Source of the DNA: Cordylochernes scorpioides
Lineage: Eukaryota; Arthropoda; Arachnida; Pseudoscorpiones; Chernetidae
DNA length: 64,000 nt
Assembly: GCA_030710605.1 (NCBI GenBank)
Contig: CP092872.1
Location: 4,536,715 to 4,600,714 of the forward strand
Direction: 5' to 3'
The notes below the pieces were generated by a model. It had not been told where the DNA came from. It ran no database searches and saw only the letters and a list, made by a program, of their open reading frames with translations. The position numbers and the translations under genes are program-made. This document shows, piece after piece, positions 31,491 through 42,469 of this stretch. Position 1 is the stretch's first letter; each line of letters starts with the position of its first letter.

Positions 31491-32195
31491 TTATAGATTG
31501 TTCTATTTTCAATATATATGGGCATAAAAACTACATAAATAACCACACAGTAATTCTTCATCTATAGATTTAAAATATTTATACCATTTTTGGTTTGTCT
31601 TTAGTAATCTTAAAATCACAAAAGATTTAAGTTAGAAAAAATAAAAAAAAAAATTATATATAATATTTTAAAATAAAATAGAAATTTTATCATGTTATAA
31701 TATATATTTCATAGAAAACGTATTGGCATACTTCGAGTAAATATTTTAAAACTAAAATAAATATATTTATGGCCAAAAGATTATTCAATAAAAGATATTT
31801 ACCGCAGAAGAGATATTGGTTGCTATCTGGTATACGCAGTGAGTATAATCCCATAATTATACATATTTCTGAATTTGAATATAAATCTTCTTTAGCCAGG
31901 TATATTTCCAACAAGAATATATATTTAAAAAGGAATATATATATGATACATTTTGAATGATATTCAACTTCTATCTATTTTGCATAATAGAAAAATTCTA
32001 TCTGTTTTGCATAATGTTCTTTGTTTGTGAAATAATTAATTTTACCGCGTGCCAAGTATGTAAATTTTGTTGTTTGTTTTAAAAAGATTCGAAAAATAAA
32101 CAGATTATTGAGGTGGAGACAGCCACAAACGACTGCTAAATTTTTTTTTTCCCACACAGTAATTATACAACATATATATATGAAAATACAATATA
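31491..32195. other. AT-rich DNA
   Basis: Open frames at 31690-31914 (minus) and 31769-31960 (plus) lack any motif and are judged chance. Confidence 0.45.
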
Positions 32196-32580
32196 TATGT
32201 TATATTAAAATATTTTATTTAAAATTATGTTATATTAAAGTATTATTTTATTAAAAATATATTTCATCGATTCAAATACTCTGTTAAATCTACCGCCAGA
32301 GGTCACGCTTCCCCTATATAAAACCGATTGTTGTTGTTTCACGTTGGCCGGCTCAAAACTTTTGTACATTATGTAAATAATATTTTGTTTTAATCATTCT
32401 TACGCCTTAAGCCAGGCGGTACTTTTACCGAATTATGTTTATCCTAGGACTCAATTAAAGCAATCTCTCCGATCAAAACCATTCTTATTATTATTCTTTC
32501 AAGATTTTAACCACGACTGCATTAACATAGTATAATCCTCAAGATAATTAAATACAAGCAGAAAATCTCTTTATCTTTCT
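32196..32580. repeat. LTR-like repeat copy
   Basis: Starts TGTTATATTAAAATATTTTA. TATA-like CCCCTATATAAAACC lies near 32313, then TTGGCCGGCTCAAAACTTTT, ACGCCTTAAGCCAGGCGGTA and ATTAAAG. This is the colinear arrangement of both halves. Confidence 0.6.
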
Positions 32581-33439
32581 AATTATATAAGATATATATA
32601 TTATTTTTTAAAAGCATGTATTTTATTTTCATCATTGACTATTCTTTTATTTTTGACCATAGATTTAGAAGATAATACTTTTGAATAATATTGTTGAAGA
32701 ATATGTATAGTTGACCTACCTATTTTTTAATTCACGAATATAGGGGATTTATTTCATAAATTCTATATTACTGTGAAAATATGTAATGTGTAATTCTTTT
32801 TAAGTGATTGAAAATAAAAACTACTGGATAAGTAAATAACCATATTTCCTTTTACGCGACTGCATCTCCAATTCTCTATCTTTTCAACATCAAAACATTA
32901 TAATAAAAACATATATATATTAAATTATATTTAATGCAAGAGAGTAATTACTATATATTCAATAGGTTATTTTAAAAATATATATCTTAAATGCCTAGAT
33001 GTTATTTATGTTATAACACAAAACAATATATTTTTAAATATAAGGATTTAAAAAAAAACAAGCATATTATAATATTATCAAAATATATTTTTAATATAAA
33101 TTAAATTCAATCTAGATAACCATTAAAATATATTGAATATTTAAAAACGTTCTTTCAATGATTAATCAATTTTAATTTATTGAAATTTAACCTGAAAAGT
33201 GTCAGTTTCTCGAGAAATTTATCGATTTTATTTTATCAGCAAATATTCAGTGATAGGGTGAGAAGACGTCCGGTAACACTGAATGATAAGGTTACTTTCC
33301 TGTCTTTATTTTTTTAAAATACAAACTGCTAATGATTTCAAGGATCAAGTTCTATTATGAGGTTATTTTATCTTCGCTTTTATCTTGGTCGCTAGTCAAT
33401 ATTATTAAAAATAATTTTCATAGAGAGAGCATAATAAAA
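32581..33439. other. AT-rich DNA
   Basis: No gene. The only richer patch is GGTGAGAAGACGTCCGGTAA near 33259, without coding support. Confidence 0.45.
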
Positions 33440-33665
33440 GGTATATATTAAAATTACAATTATATTCTCACAATGAGTATCTTTTTTATTTAAAAAACGC
33501 TAGCTTTCAAGCGTTAATCGCTCTTCAATGGGCTTACAATAATATCGACTTGATCCCACCAGAAATATTTACAAGTCGATATTATAGTAAGCCCGTTGAA
33601 GAGCGATTAACGCTTGAAAGCTAGCGTTTTTCAAAAAAAAAAAAAAGATACTCATTGTGAGAATA
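33440..33665. repeat. Fold-back element, hammerhead-like relic
   Basis: Arms AACGCTAGCTTTCAAGCGTT and CGCTCTTCAATGGGCTTAC mirror 33565-33635. In the right arm TTGAAGA, an AGCG/CGCT mini-stem, GAAA and GCTAGC follow the hammerhead order, but position 3 is T, bases are inserted and stem I does not pair. An A run follows the right arm. Confidence 0.55.
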
Positions 33666-33694
33666 TATTTGTAATTTTAATACTTTTTCACAAT

Positions 33695-33800
33695 TTTATC
33701 ATGAATAAAAAGGTATATATATTGGTTTGAATAAAAACATTGGTTTTCCAATATATGCATTTTATTATATAATGATTTAAATATGGATTGTTCTATTTTT
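33695..33800. repeat. Family D fragment
   Basis: AAAAAGGTATATATATTGGT followed shortly by CCAATATATGCATTTTATTA: both ends with the centre deleted. Confidence 0.6.
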
Positions 33801-33939
33801 TAAATATATTTATATTTATGTATTATCAAATAAGACGTGATATCTCCACAAGGGATGCTTACGTCAACAAACAACACTAAGATACTATATTACATAAACT
33901 ATTGAATAATTACATGGTTTGAGTATATATAAATTATAA

Positions 33940-34320
33940 ATAAAGAAAATGAATGAGATTTTCTGTTGTATTTTAGAATTGTTGAGATTATACTATGGTA
34001 ATGCAGTCGTGGTTGAAAATCTTGAAATAATAATAATAGTCTTGATCAGATATTATATAAATTGAATCCATGGAATATATATAAAAACAATTTGATAAAA
34101 GTACTGCCTGGCTTAAGTCAACTAGAATAAGGAAAACAAAAGATTATTTACATAATGTACAAAAGTTTTGAGCCGGCCTTTGGGATAAAACAACAACGAG
34201 TTTTTATAGGGGAAGAGTGACCTCTGGCGGTCGATTTAGCATAGTATTTGAATCTATAAAATATAATTTTAAATATTATAATGTTTTTATATAACATATA
34301 TAATATAGTGTTTTTTTAAA
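33940..34320. repeat. LTR-like repeat copy
   Basis: TTTTCTGTTGTATTTTAGAA, ATGCAGTCGTGGTTGAAAAT, GTACTGCCTGGCTTAAG, TTTGAGCCGGCCTTTGGGAT and TTTTTATAGGGGAAGAG in order. Complete reverse-orientation copy. Confidence 0.65.
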
Positions 34321-34689
34321 TATAATTTCTAATTATATATATATATATTCTTCGTTTTATTTTATGAGATTTATTTTGAATCTATACGGATCTTTCATGT
34401 TTTATTTTTTGAATATATAGACAATTGGCATGTAGGTCATTGTAGATGCGTTCGTGGAACGTGCCTTTTTCTATTTCCAATGTATTGTTATTGGAATAAT
34501 TTATTTGAAACTATATCATAGTTTAAATAGTGTCTATACCTGCGTGAAACATTCGCTATATGCGGACTTCATTTGCAAGAACATTTATATGGTATTGAAA
34601 AATATAATAAAAATGAAATAATTATCACAACGTTGTATGTGAATTATTTTAATTTTTAGCAAAGAGCAATGTTCGATACAAATATTTAT
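34321..34689. other. AT-rich DNA
   Basis: Nothing recognised. Confidence 0.45.
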
Positions 34690-34920
34690 ATGTAATTCTA
34701 CTATCCTAAAAGCTTATGTCCAAAGTTTACTTGAATACCATTTCTTAGATTCCACCCTTCAGTGTAGCATATTAAAGAAGAATCGTCCAATACATTATTA
34801 GATCTCTGAGAGAAACGGTCTGGTAGATTAATTTGGTGAAATCTCTTGGAATCAAATGTATATTGTTGCACCAAGTTGCAGCTTTTCAGGGTCATCGACC
34901 TTGGTTTACTCCTTCTTGGT
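34690..34920 (+). repeat. Diverged relative of family B
   Basis: Opens GTAATTCTACTATCCTAAAA and GCTTATGTCCAAAG like the family B unit start (compare complement of 40570-40620). It has AACGGTCTGGTAGATTAATT and TGGTGAAAT where the ribozyme substrate and GAAA strands should be. The CTGATGA strand is not recognisable. Confidence 0.45.
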
Positions 34921-35189
34921 GTTATACACGTTTCCCGAACGGGTTTACATAATTAAAGCAAATAAAAATAAGATATAAAAGTAAATTACCTTTTAAAGTT
35001 ATTGTGTTTATTTATTTCTTGTCTTCCTCGTAGTTGGTGATCTTTAGTATTCGCGTACGCCCTTTCTATCCAAAATAAACAATCAAAATATAAACAATAA
35101 CCATGTTACAAAAGGAATGATACCATAGCATATAATCTCTGTTTAAAATACACTTTAAATATCACATACACATGTAGCTTCCTTAAGAT
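34921..35189. other. Spacer
   Basis: AT-rich; nothing recognised. Confidence 0.4.
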
Positions 35190-35640
35190 CACAGGTCTTA
35201 TACAGATTCATCACAGGAAGGAAGCATAGATGGAGCTCCTATACTCCAGGCAGCACAGAACCCAACAACAGCCTCCAGGGTCTTATACAGATTCACCACA
35301 GGAAGGAAGCATAGATGGAGCTCCTATACTCCAGGCAGCACAGAACCCAACAACAGCCTCCAGGGTCTTATACAGATTCACCACAGGAAGGAAGCATAGA
35401 TGGAGCTCCTATACTCCAGGCAGCACAGAACCCAACAACAGCCTCCAGGGTCTTATACAGATTCACCACAGGAAGGAAGCATAGATGGAGCTCCTATACT
35501 CCAGGCAGCTCAGAACCCAACAACAGTCCCCAGGATCTTATACAGATTCACCACAGGAAGGAAGCATAGATGGAGCTCCTATACTCCAGGCAGCACAGAA
35601 CCCAACAAGAGCCTCCAGGTCCGACACATGTCCATTGACC
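35190..35640 (+). repeat. 85-bp minisatellite, about five copies
   Basis: Unit: CAGATTCACCACAGGAAGGA, AGCATAGATGGAGCTCC, TATACTCCAGGCAGCACAGA and ACCCAACAACAGCCTCCAGG. Starts of TAGATGGAGC recur at 35226, 35311, 35396 and 35481. It ends with TCCGACACATGTCCATTGAC, which also flanks the large inverse array at 44985-47345. The long open frames exist only because the unit is not a multiple of three and has few stops. Confidence 0.9.
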
Positions 35641-36194
35641 ACAGAATCCACTGTACATAGGTTAGCGAATCACTGAAAAGGAGAGTGTGGAATCAGCCGC
35701 GTTTTTAATTTTCGCTTTCCTTATCCAAATGGACCACGACATTCAGCGATTCTATTATTTAGTTATTAATTAATTATAAATATATTTCATTTAATAAATG
35801 TAGGGCCCATCAAAATTAAGGCAACAATGCAAAACAAAATCTTCAGTAAAAATATCAAACGAAAACAACAAGATATAAGATATGCCTTAGACACCAACAT
35901 GTAATAGACATTTTTAAAATTCCATAGCATCATTATAGCGGAAAATATTTAAAATAATTAGTATAATTAATTCCCATAATTAATAATATATAAAAAAACG
36001 ATATTTATTTCTTAAAAAAGGTTATATTTTTAGGTATAGCAAGGAGGTTCCATAGTGATTATTCAATAACCAATTTAATGGGGAATTTTTGAGTTTGCGA
36101 GCGGAGCAATCTATCACTTTGATTGAATTAGCAGCTGAATTTTCAACCTCCCGACACATTATCTATAATATTTATATACTTTAGATAACTAAAT
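35641..36194. other. AT-rich DNA
   Basis: No gene or known repeat. Confidence 0.4.
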
Positions 36195-36290
36195 TAGGTA
36201 GCTGCTAGCTAGCCTAGTGGTATATGCTATGTAATTTGGAGAGAAACGACCCTGAATCGAATCCCGTAATGAACACCTTTTTTTAATAAT
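36195..36290 (+). mobile_element. tRNA-like SINE head
   Basis: TAGCCTAGTGGTATATGCTA resembles a polymerase III A box, and CCTGAATCGAATCCCG a B box about 45 bp later, followed by a T run. It is similar to the SINE-3 head at 50275-50345. Confidence 0.45.
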
Positions 36291-36489
36291 TAGAAAATAT
36301 TTGATATTCTTCAATGCCTTCCAATTTGTTTATATGTAAAGCTATACCATATTAGAAATAGAAAATATATATAAAATTTCGTATGCATATTCACCTGATA
36401 CCGCTCCAATATTTGCTTTGATTTAAAATCTTGAAATAAATACTAAAAATATAAGAGACCTCAATTATATTGAACTATCCCTGTATACG

Positions 36490-38140
36490 AGGTTGTTGTT
36501 GTCGTGTCCAATGAAGAGCCTAAGATGTCTCCATACACCTCTATCACAGCAATGTTCTATATCTTGGGTGTGTAAAGCTTCTGTTCTGGGTCCATGTCAA
36601 TTATCTGTTGTTTTTGTATCCAATGAAGAGCATCAAATGTCCCCATACATCACCATCACAGCAATGTTCTATATATTGAGTGTGTAAAGCTGCTGCTCTG
36701 GGTCCATGTCAATTTTCTGTTGTTGTTGTCGTGTCCAATGAAGAGCCTCAGATATCTCCATACATCTCTATCACAGCAATGTCCTCTATCTTGGGTGTGT
36801 GAAGCTGCTGTTCTGGGTCCATGTCAATTTTCCGTTGTTGTCGTGTCCATTGAAGAGCCTCAGATGTCTCCATACATCTCTATCACAGCAATGTTCTCTA
36901 TCTTGGGTGTGTAAAGCTGCTGTTCTGGGTCCATGTCAATTTTCTGTTGTTGTTGTCGTGTCCAATGAAGAGCCTCAGATGTCTCCATACATCTCTATCA
37001 CAGCAATGTTCTCTATCTTGGGTGTGTAAAGTTGCTGTACTGGGTCCATGTCAATTTTCTGTTGTTGTTGTTGTTGTGTCCAATGAAGAGCCTCAGATAT
37101 CTCCATACATCTCTATCACATAAATGTTCTCTATCTTGGGTGTCTAAAGCTGCTGTTCTGGGTCCATGTCAATTTTCTGTTGTTGTTGTGTCCAATGAAG
37201 AGCCTCAGATGTCTCCATACATCTCTATCACAGCAATGTTCTCTATCTTGGATGTGTTAAGCTGCTGTTCTGGGTCCATGTCAATTTTCTGTTGTTGTCG
37301 TGTCCAATGAAGAGCCTCAGATGTCTCCATACATCTCTATCACAGCAATGTTCTCTATCTGGGGTATGTAAAGCTGTGTTCTGGGTCCATGTCAATTTTC
37401 TGTTGTTGTTGTCGTGTCCAATGAAGAACCCCAGATGTCTCCATACATCTCTATCACAGCAATGTTCTCTATCTTGGGTGTGTAAAGTTGCTGTTCTGGG
37501 CCATTTCAATTTTCTGTTGTTGTTGTGTCCAATGAAGAGCCTCAGATGTCTCCATACATCTCCATCACAGCAATGTTCTCTATCTTGGGTGTGTAAAGCT
37601 GCTGTTCTGTGTCCAAGTCAATTTTCTGTTGTTGTTGTGTCCAATGAAGAGCCTCAGATGTCTCCATACATCTCTATCACAGCAATGTTCTCTATCTTGG
37701 GTGTGTAAAGCTGCTGTTCTGTGTCCAAGTCAATTTTCTGTTGTTGTTGTGTCCAATGAAGAGCCTCAGATGTCTCCATACATCTCTATCACAGCAATGT
37801 TCTCTATCTTGGGTGTGTAAAGCTGCTGTTCTGTGTCCAAGTCAATTTTCTGTTGTTGTTGTGTCCAATGAAGAGCCTCAGATGTCTCCATACATCTCTA
37901 TCACAGCAATGTTCTCTATCTTGGGTGTGTAAAGCTGCTGTTCTGTGTCCAAGTCAATTTTCTGTTGTTGTTGTGTCCAATGAAGAGCCTCAGATGTCTC
38001 CATACATCTCTATCACAGCAATGTTCTCTATCTTGGGTGTGTAAAGCTGCTGTTCTGTGTCCAAGTCAATTTTCTGTTGTTGTTGTGTCCAATGAAGAGC
38101 CTCAGATGTCTCCATGCATCTCTATCACAGCAATGTCCAC
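36490..38140 (+). repeat. 112-bp satellite-like array, about 15 copies
   Basis: Unit includes GTGTCCAATGAAGAGCCTCA, GATGTCTCCATACATCTCTA, TCACAGCAATGTTCTCTATC, TTGGGTGTGTAAAGCTGCTG and a (GTT)n that varies in length. Units from 37620 to 38090 repeat every 112 bp with almost no change, whereas the first units (36490-36900) are diverged. That suggests recent amplification at the right end. Open frames are by-products. Confidence 0.9.
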
Positions 38141-38144
38141 TATC

Positions 38145-38316
38145 ACCAGATGTATAAGAGGTGTGGTTATTAAACAACCGGTCTCATGTCAATTTTTATT
38201 CGTCACCAATTACAACAGACATCTCCTTCAATGTAATTTCCTTGGAAATCCCTACACCAGTCCATACGCCTTTTCCATTTTTGGAAGCAATACTGGAAGT
38301 CTGTCAGCTGGTTGAG
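38145..38316 (-). mobile_element. Mariner-like transposon 3' end
   Basis: The minus strand carries a transposase C-terminus (38203-38316). Beyond the stop is ATGAGACCGGTTGTTTAATA and ACCACACCTC, a plausible inverted-repeat end, which abuts the 112-bp array. The rest of the element is absent. Confidence 0.6.
38203..38316 (-). pseudogene. Mariner-like transposase C-terminus
   Basis: 37 codons then TGA. The pattern FQYCFQKWKRRMDWC followed by QGNYIEGD matches the conserved C-terminal signature of mariner-type (SETMAR-like) transposases of animals. No start, and the catalytic domain is missing. Confidence 0.65.
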
Positions 38317-38399
38317 AAGAGAGAGAAAGAACCTTAGCTACTTTACATTAAAAGTAAATCAATGCGACTTATTGATGATAAGTCTCTTTTCATAGAAAC

Positions 38400-38540
38400 A
38401 TCGATATACACTCATGGACAAAACTTGAAGATGTGTAAAGTCTTTGATGTAACCATTAATCTATATTTTTTTTTAAGGAGACAGTGACTGTTCAGACTTG
38501 GTTATCTCGTGTGTCTTCAATAAAGGTTACTGTGTATCGA
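38400..38540. repeat. Miniature-element copy of the 118-bp family
   Basis: TACACTCATGGACAAAACTT at the left, TTGGTTATCTCGTGTGTCTT and CAATAAAGGTTACTG at the right. Confidence 0.6.
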
Positions 38541-39204
38541 AATTGTTTGTAAACTACTGGTAGCCTCTATTAATCTATTACACATGGCCTTATCTACATA
38601 TCGGTATCTGTTTTAGAATGGAATATGGAAGAGAAAATGCGAGAATTAACGATATCCAGGTAGATTTCCCGGATTTAACGATTTATCTGATATAATGATA
38701 AGTGGCTGATGGTTTCCATACCATCATAGAAACAATATTGAGTTTCAAAAAATCATATTAGATAAGAATAAAATTAATTTCGGCGTTATAGGATTTTTTT
38801 GAAATATTTTTGAAATCCAAAATCCTGAATTAAAGAATATATATTTGATTCATTAGTTTTGCTTATTTATAAAAATATCGGAAAGCTCACGATAATATCG
38901 GCAATAAAATAAAGAACTTCCTTCGTTATATTGAATATATCCCTCACAATTTGTAAATACATAGATAATTTGATTTCATAAAATTACGCACTGAATAGAA
39001 ATTTCTAGTTTTATAATTTATAATTGTGAAACCCCTTTTACAGGCGTAATAACTGACTAGTTTTAAATCAATTTGTAAAATATAAATTTTGATTGATCTC
39101 ACGAGTACCTTAATCCATTAATATTCAAGGACTAAATTCTGAAGTCTGAATACATCTTGGCTTTTATATAAAAATAATACAATTCTTTTAAGAGAAAAAT
39201 TGCA
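38541..39204. other. AT-rich DNA
   Basis: Nothing recognised. Confidence 0.4.
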
Positions 39205-39400
39205 ATATGATATAAGTCGGTAGAAAAGTAGGTAAAACCCTCGATTCCCGACAGTCATGAACCGGGATCGAATCCTGTATTGGACATTTTGTTTTAATAA
39301 GTAAATAACCTTCATATATTATTCATTGTGTTGTAAATAACATAAACTAGATTGTTCGTTTTGAGCGGTACCTAGTAAAGTTATTGGGTAATCGTGGTTG
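39205..39400 (+). mobile_element. SINE-2, tRNA-derived
   Basis: Head: GTCGGTAGAAAAGTAGGTAA, CTCGATTCCCGACAGTCATG and B box-like GGGATCGAATCC. Body ends GAGCGGTACCTAGTAAAGTT. Other copies at 40126-40312 and 42836-42992 (both minus). Confidence 0.65.
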
Positions 39401-39639
39401 CAATCTGGGTAACTATTTCTTACATAAAATAAATGTATTGCTTACGTATTAAATAAAAAGGTAAAAAATATACATGTGGTAACAATACTTCATCCAAATT
39501 AATATACCTGTCGTTTCAGTCACACCGCTGTCACGTATAGCTCATCTATTTGGATATGGTCTTTTTAACTTTGGTTTTTAATAACCTTTGTACAAATTGT
39601 GTGAATCATATTGTATTGAAGTTAGTTATAGCAAATATT

Positions 39640-40115
39640 ATCTACACTCATCGACAAAACTTAAGGAAGTTGTATTTGTTACCATGTATATCGGAATTCC
39701 GACAATAACTCTGAAAGATATTACAGTGACCTTTATTGAAGACACACGAGATAACCAATATACACTCATGGACAAATCTTAAGGAAGTTGTACCTTTTAG
39801 CAGGTATATCGGGATTGAGACAATAACTCTGAAAGATATTACAGTGACCTTTATTGAAGACACACGAGATAACCAATATACACTCATGGACAAAACTTAA
39901 GGATGTTGTACCTTTTAGCATGTATATCGGGATTCAGATAATAACTCTGAAAGATATTACAGTGACCTTTATTGAAGACACACGAGATAACCAATATACA
40001 CTCATGGATAAAACTTAAGGATGTTGTACCTTTTAGCATGTATATCGGGATTCAGATAATAACTCTGAAATATATTACAGTGATCTTTATTGAAGACACA
40101 CGAGATAACCAAGTG
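39640..40115 (+). repeat. 118-bp tandem array, four copies
   Basis: TACACTCATGGA starts at 39761, 39879 and 39997 (118-bp period), plus a first, slightly diverged unit. The unit also has TATATCGGGATT, AATAACTCTGAAAGATATTA and TTATTGAAGACACACGAGAT. Confidence 0.9.
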
Positions 40116-40125
40116 TGAACTGGTT

Positions 40126-40312
40126 CTTTTTCCAAAATAACTTTACTAGGTACCGCTCACAAAGAACAACCCAGTTTATGATATTTACAACAATGAATAA
40201 TATAAGTGAAGGTTATTAACACATTAAAACAAAGTGTACAATACAGGATTCGATCCCGGTTCATGGCTTTCGGGAATCGAGGGTTTTACCTACTCATCAA
40301 CACTCCTAGGTG
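40126..40312 (-). mobile_element. SINE-2 copy
   Basis: Complement of the 39205 element: AACTTTACTAGGTACCGCTC, then GGATTCGATCCCGGTTCATG, and ATCGAGGGTTTTACCTAC. Confidence 0.65.
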
Positions 40313-40364
40313 TGAAGAAAATTGTCTTTGTCTCCTTAAAAAAGTAAATGACCTTCGAACTTAA

Positions 40365-40640
40365 GAATTTCCACTTTCTTAAGTATAAAATGAAAGGATT
40401 TAAAAGCACGAATGTTTCTTTTATACATAATACAAACTTCTACTGTCCTTACTGCGATGAAAAAATATATTGGGAGGGCTTGGCTTATCAGTGGTGAACC
40501 CTCCCAGCGTTTTCGCCAATTTAACCCACCAGACCGCTTCTCAGAGCTCTAGGCTTTCAAGAGAACTATGGACATAAGCTTATAGGACAGTAGAATTACA
40601 TTCAAATAAGTGTTATCTGTGAGTCAAGCTTTTTTTTATA
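40365..40640 (-). repeat. Family B element copy
   Basis: TTCTACTGTCCTTACTGCGA at the left and AGCTTATAGGACAGTAGAAT at the right, with the ribozyme-like core between them (40480-40538). Confidence 0.7.
40480..40538 (-). ncRNA. Family B core, covarying but damaged
   Basis: Substrate strand AGCGGTC then TGGT; GAAA strand TTGGC, GAAA, ACGCT; third strand ACCA, CTGATAA, GCCAA. Stem II is TTGGC/GCCAA against CTGGC/GCCAG elsewhere, a compensated change. The cleavage-site base is C instead of A (both allowed). Core G8 is A and stem III has one mismatch, so this copy is probably inactive. Confidence 0.45.
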
Positions 40641-40649
40641 TTAAAGGAA

Positions 40650-41012
40650 ATAATTAAGAAAAAGGCATCTCCTTATCGTGCAACTGAAAGTTGCTGATGG
40701 CTTGCGCCATCTATCGGAATAAATATCAATTATTCTCGTTGATTTCTAATTATTCCAGATTTGGCCAAATACCCATTCATCATTTAATCAAGAAAAGCTA
40801 ACCACGGACGCGTTTCGAGCTGTTGGCTCTCATCAGCGTGGTGTAAGCTGTACCTCAACGACCAAAATATTGGTCATTCAGGCATCTTTGAAAATCATGA
40901 AACGGGTTGTTAAGGCCAGAATTACGTGAGACCGCGACACAATGTGAAAGAAATAGTACAAATGTGATATTGTACTGGGTTAAGGTGCATAAATTAAGAA
41001 AAAAGCATCTCC
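40650..41012 (-). mobile_element. Family A ribozyme element, full unit plus redundancy
   Basis: On the minus strand it begins GGAGATGCTTTTTTCTTAAT (41012) and ends GGAGATGCCTTTTTCTTAAT (40653), so one unit of about 340 bp plus a repeated start. Between are CCCAGTACAATATCACATTT, TTCTGGCCTTAACAACCC, TTGGTCGTTGAGGTACAGCT, the hammerhead and GATAGATGGCGCAAGCCATC. No coding capacity. Confidence 0.75.
40801..40842 (-). ncRNA. Hammerhead ribozyme, family A
   Basis: Stem I ACCACG/CGTGGT, core CTGATGA, stem II GAGC/GCTC with loop CAACA, GAAA, then CGCGTC ending in the cleavage base C (40807). Every invariant base is present. Stem III has no room for a loop but ACGCGT is self-complementary, as in the dimer-acting small hammerheads described for Penelope-like elements. 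Stem II differs from the 44637 copy by a compensated base pair. Predicted cut between 40807 and 40806. Confidence 0.75.
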
Positions 41013-41289
41013 AAAGCAACTAATGTTGTTCATACTGCGATGGAAATATAGCGAAGTAGCTCTACAATCCCAGGCAGAAATCTCCATGGACGTCTGTCAA
41101 TAATTGCTGGACACCGCTAGAGGGCGATCACAGGTGTGAGGGGATCTTGGAAGTTTATCTACAGATAAGACATTAGACACCTCGGTAGCCAAATATTCCT
41201 ATTTATAATAAGTTGTTTTTAATTATTTCTCTTTAAAAATACATTTTTATATAATTTTATTTAAAATCTTAATGGTACACTCGAATAGA

Positions 41290-42060
41290 CAAAATTTAAG
41301 AAAAAATATAATTTTTTATATTGATGGTCGTTAATTTTTTAAGAAGACAGAGGCTGTTCACACTTAGTTATCTCATGTATCTTCAATAAAGGTCACTGTA
41401 ATATCTTTCAGAGTTATTGTCTGAATCCCGATATACATGGTAAAAAGTACAACTTCCTTAAGTTTTATCCATGAGTGTATATTATTTATCTCGTGTGTCT
41501 TCAATATATGTCACTGTAATATATTTCAGAGTTATTGTCTGAATCTCGATATACATGCTAAAAGGTACAACTTCCTTAAGTTTTATCCATGAGTGTTTAT
41601 TGGTTATCTCGTGTGTCTTCAATAAAGATCACTGTAATATCTTTCAGAGTTATTGTCTGAATCCCGATATACATGGTAAAAAGTACAACTTCCTTAAGTT
41701 TTATCCATGAGTGTATATTGGTTATCTCGTGTGTCTTCAATAAAGGTCACTGTAATATCTTTCAGAGTTATTGTCTGAATACCGATATACATGCTAAAAG
41801 GTACAACTTCCTTAAGTGCTGTCCATGAGTGTAAATTGGTTATCTCGTGTGTCTTCAATAAAGGTCACTGTAATATCTTTCAGAGTTATTGTCTGAATAC
41901 CGATATACATGGTAAAAAGTGCAACTTCCTTAAGTTTTATCCATGAGTGTTTATTGGTTATCTCGTGTGTCTTCAATAAAGGTCACTGTAATATCTTTCA
42001 GAGTTATTGTCTGAATACCGATATAAATGTTTAAAGTATAACGCACACTTTTTTCCATGT
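41290..42060 (-). repeat. 118-bp tandem array, about six copies
   Basis: Opposite orientation to 39640-40115: TTGGTTATCTCGTGTGTCTT, CAATAAAGGTCACTGTAATA, TTCAGAGTTATTGTCTGAAT, ACTTCCTTAAGTTTTATCCA. Between this array and the family A element (41013-41280) is unique DNA including GGACACCGCTAGAGGGCGAT. Confidence 0.9.
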
Positions 42061-42469
42061 GTGTATGTATATACAAATTTATAATAAATTAATTATTTAC
42101 ATATTTGAAAACTTTCTATATCAATTTCTGCCACAAAATGTCTAAATATAGGGGAGAAGTAACGATTGATGCTATCTCTTATGATTGAAACATGGTAATA
42201 TACAGAATAGAAGTTGATGAAGTAAGATGGTGTTTGTACAGTGTTGGGTCTTCTAAGTGGCGGTCTGTTAGCTGGGCTCTTTGTTTCCACAAGTCCTCAA
42301 CTTGATTAGATAGTCCACGAGGACCTTAGACCCTAACGCTCAAGTGCTGAGTTCATTGTCTTCCTTCCTCTTCGTCTTAATTCCAATTGTCTCTTTCTTC
42401 TGTCTTAATATCCTTCTCTGTAGAGATGTCTTCACCTCAACTGTCTATCTATGGCATTGTTAATTACCT
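42061..42469. other. Unique sequence of average composition
   Basis: No known repeat. A 65-codon minus frame (42093-42290) and other short frames lack motifs. Confidence 0.35.

Noticed and set aside
33565..33635. Active hammerhead in the 33440 fold-back
   Set aside because: Core position 3 is T, extra bases sit before GAAA and stem I does not pair; listed only as a relic.
35230..35676. Overlapping 63-86-codon frames with GAPILQAAQ-type repeats
   Set aside because: They are three-frame translations of the 85-bp minisatellite. The unit is not a multiple of three, so every start reads through until the single TAG recurs.
36490..38140. CRISPR-like regular spacing
   Set aside because: Units are continuous tandem repeats without unique spacers, in a eukaryotic context.
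36493..38315. Serial frames reading MKSLRCLHTSLSQQ
   Set aside because: Translations of the 112-bp array; homogenised DNA repeat, not a repeat protein.
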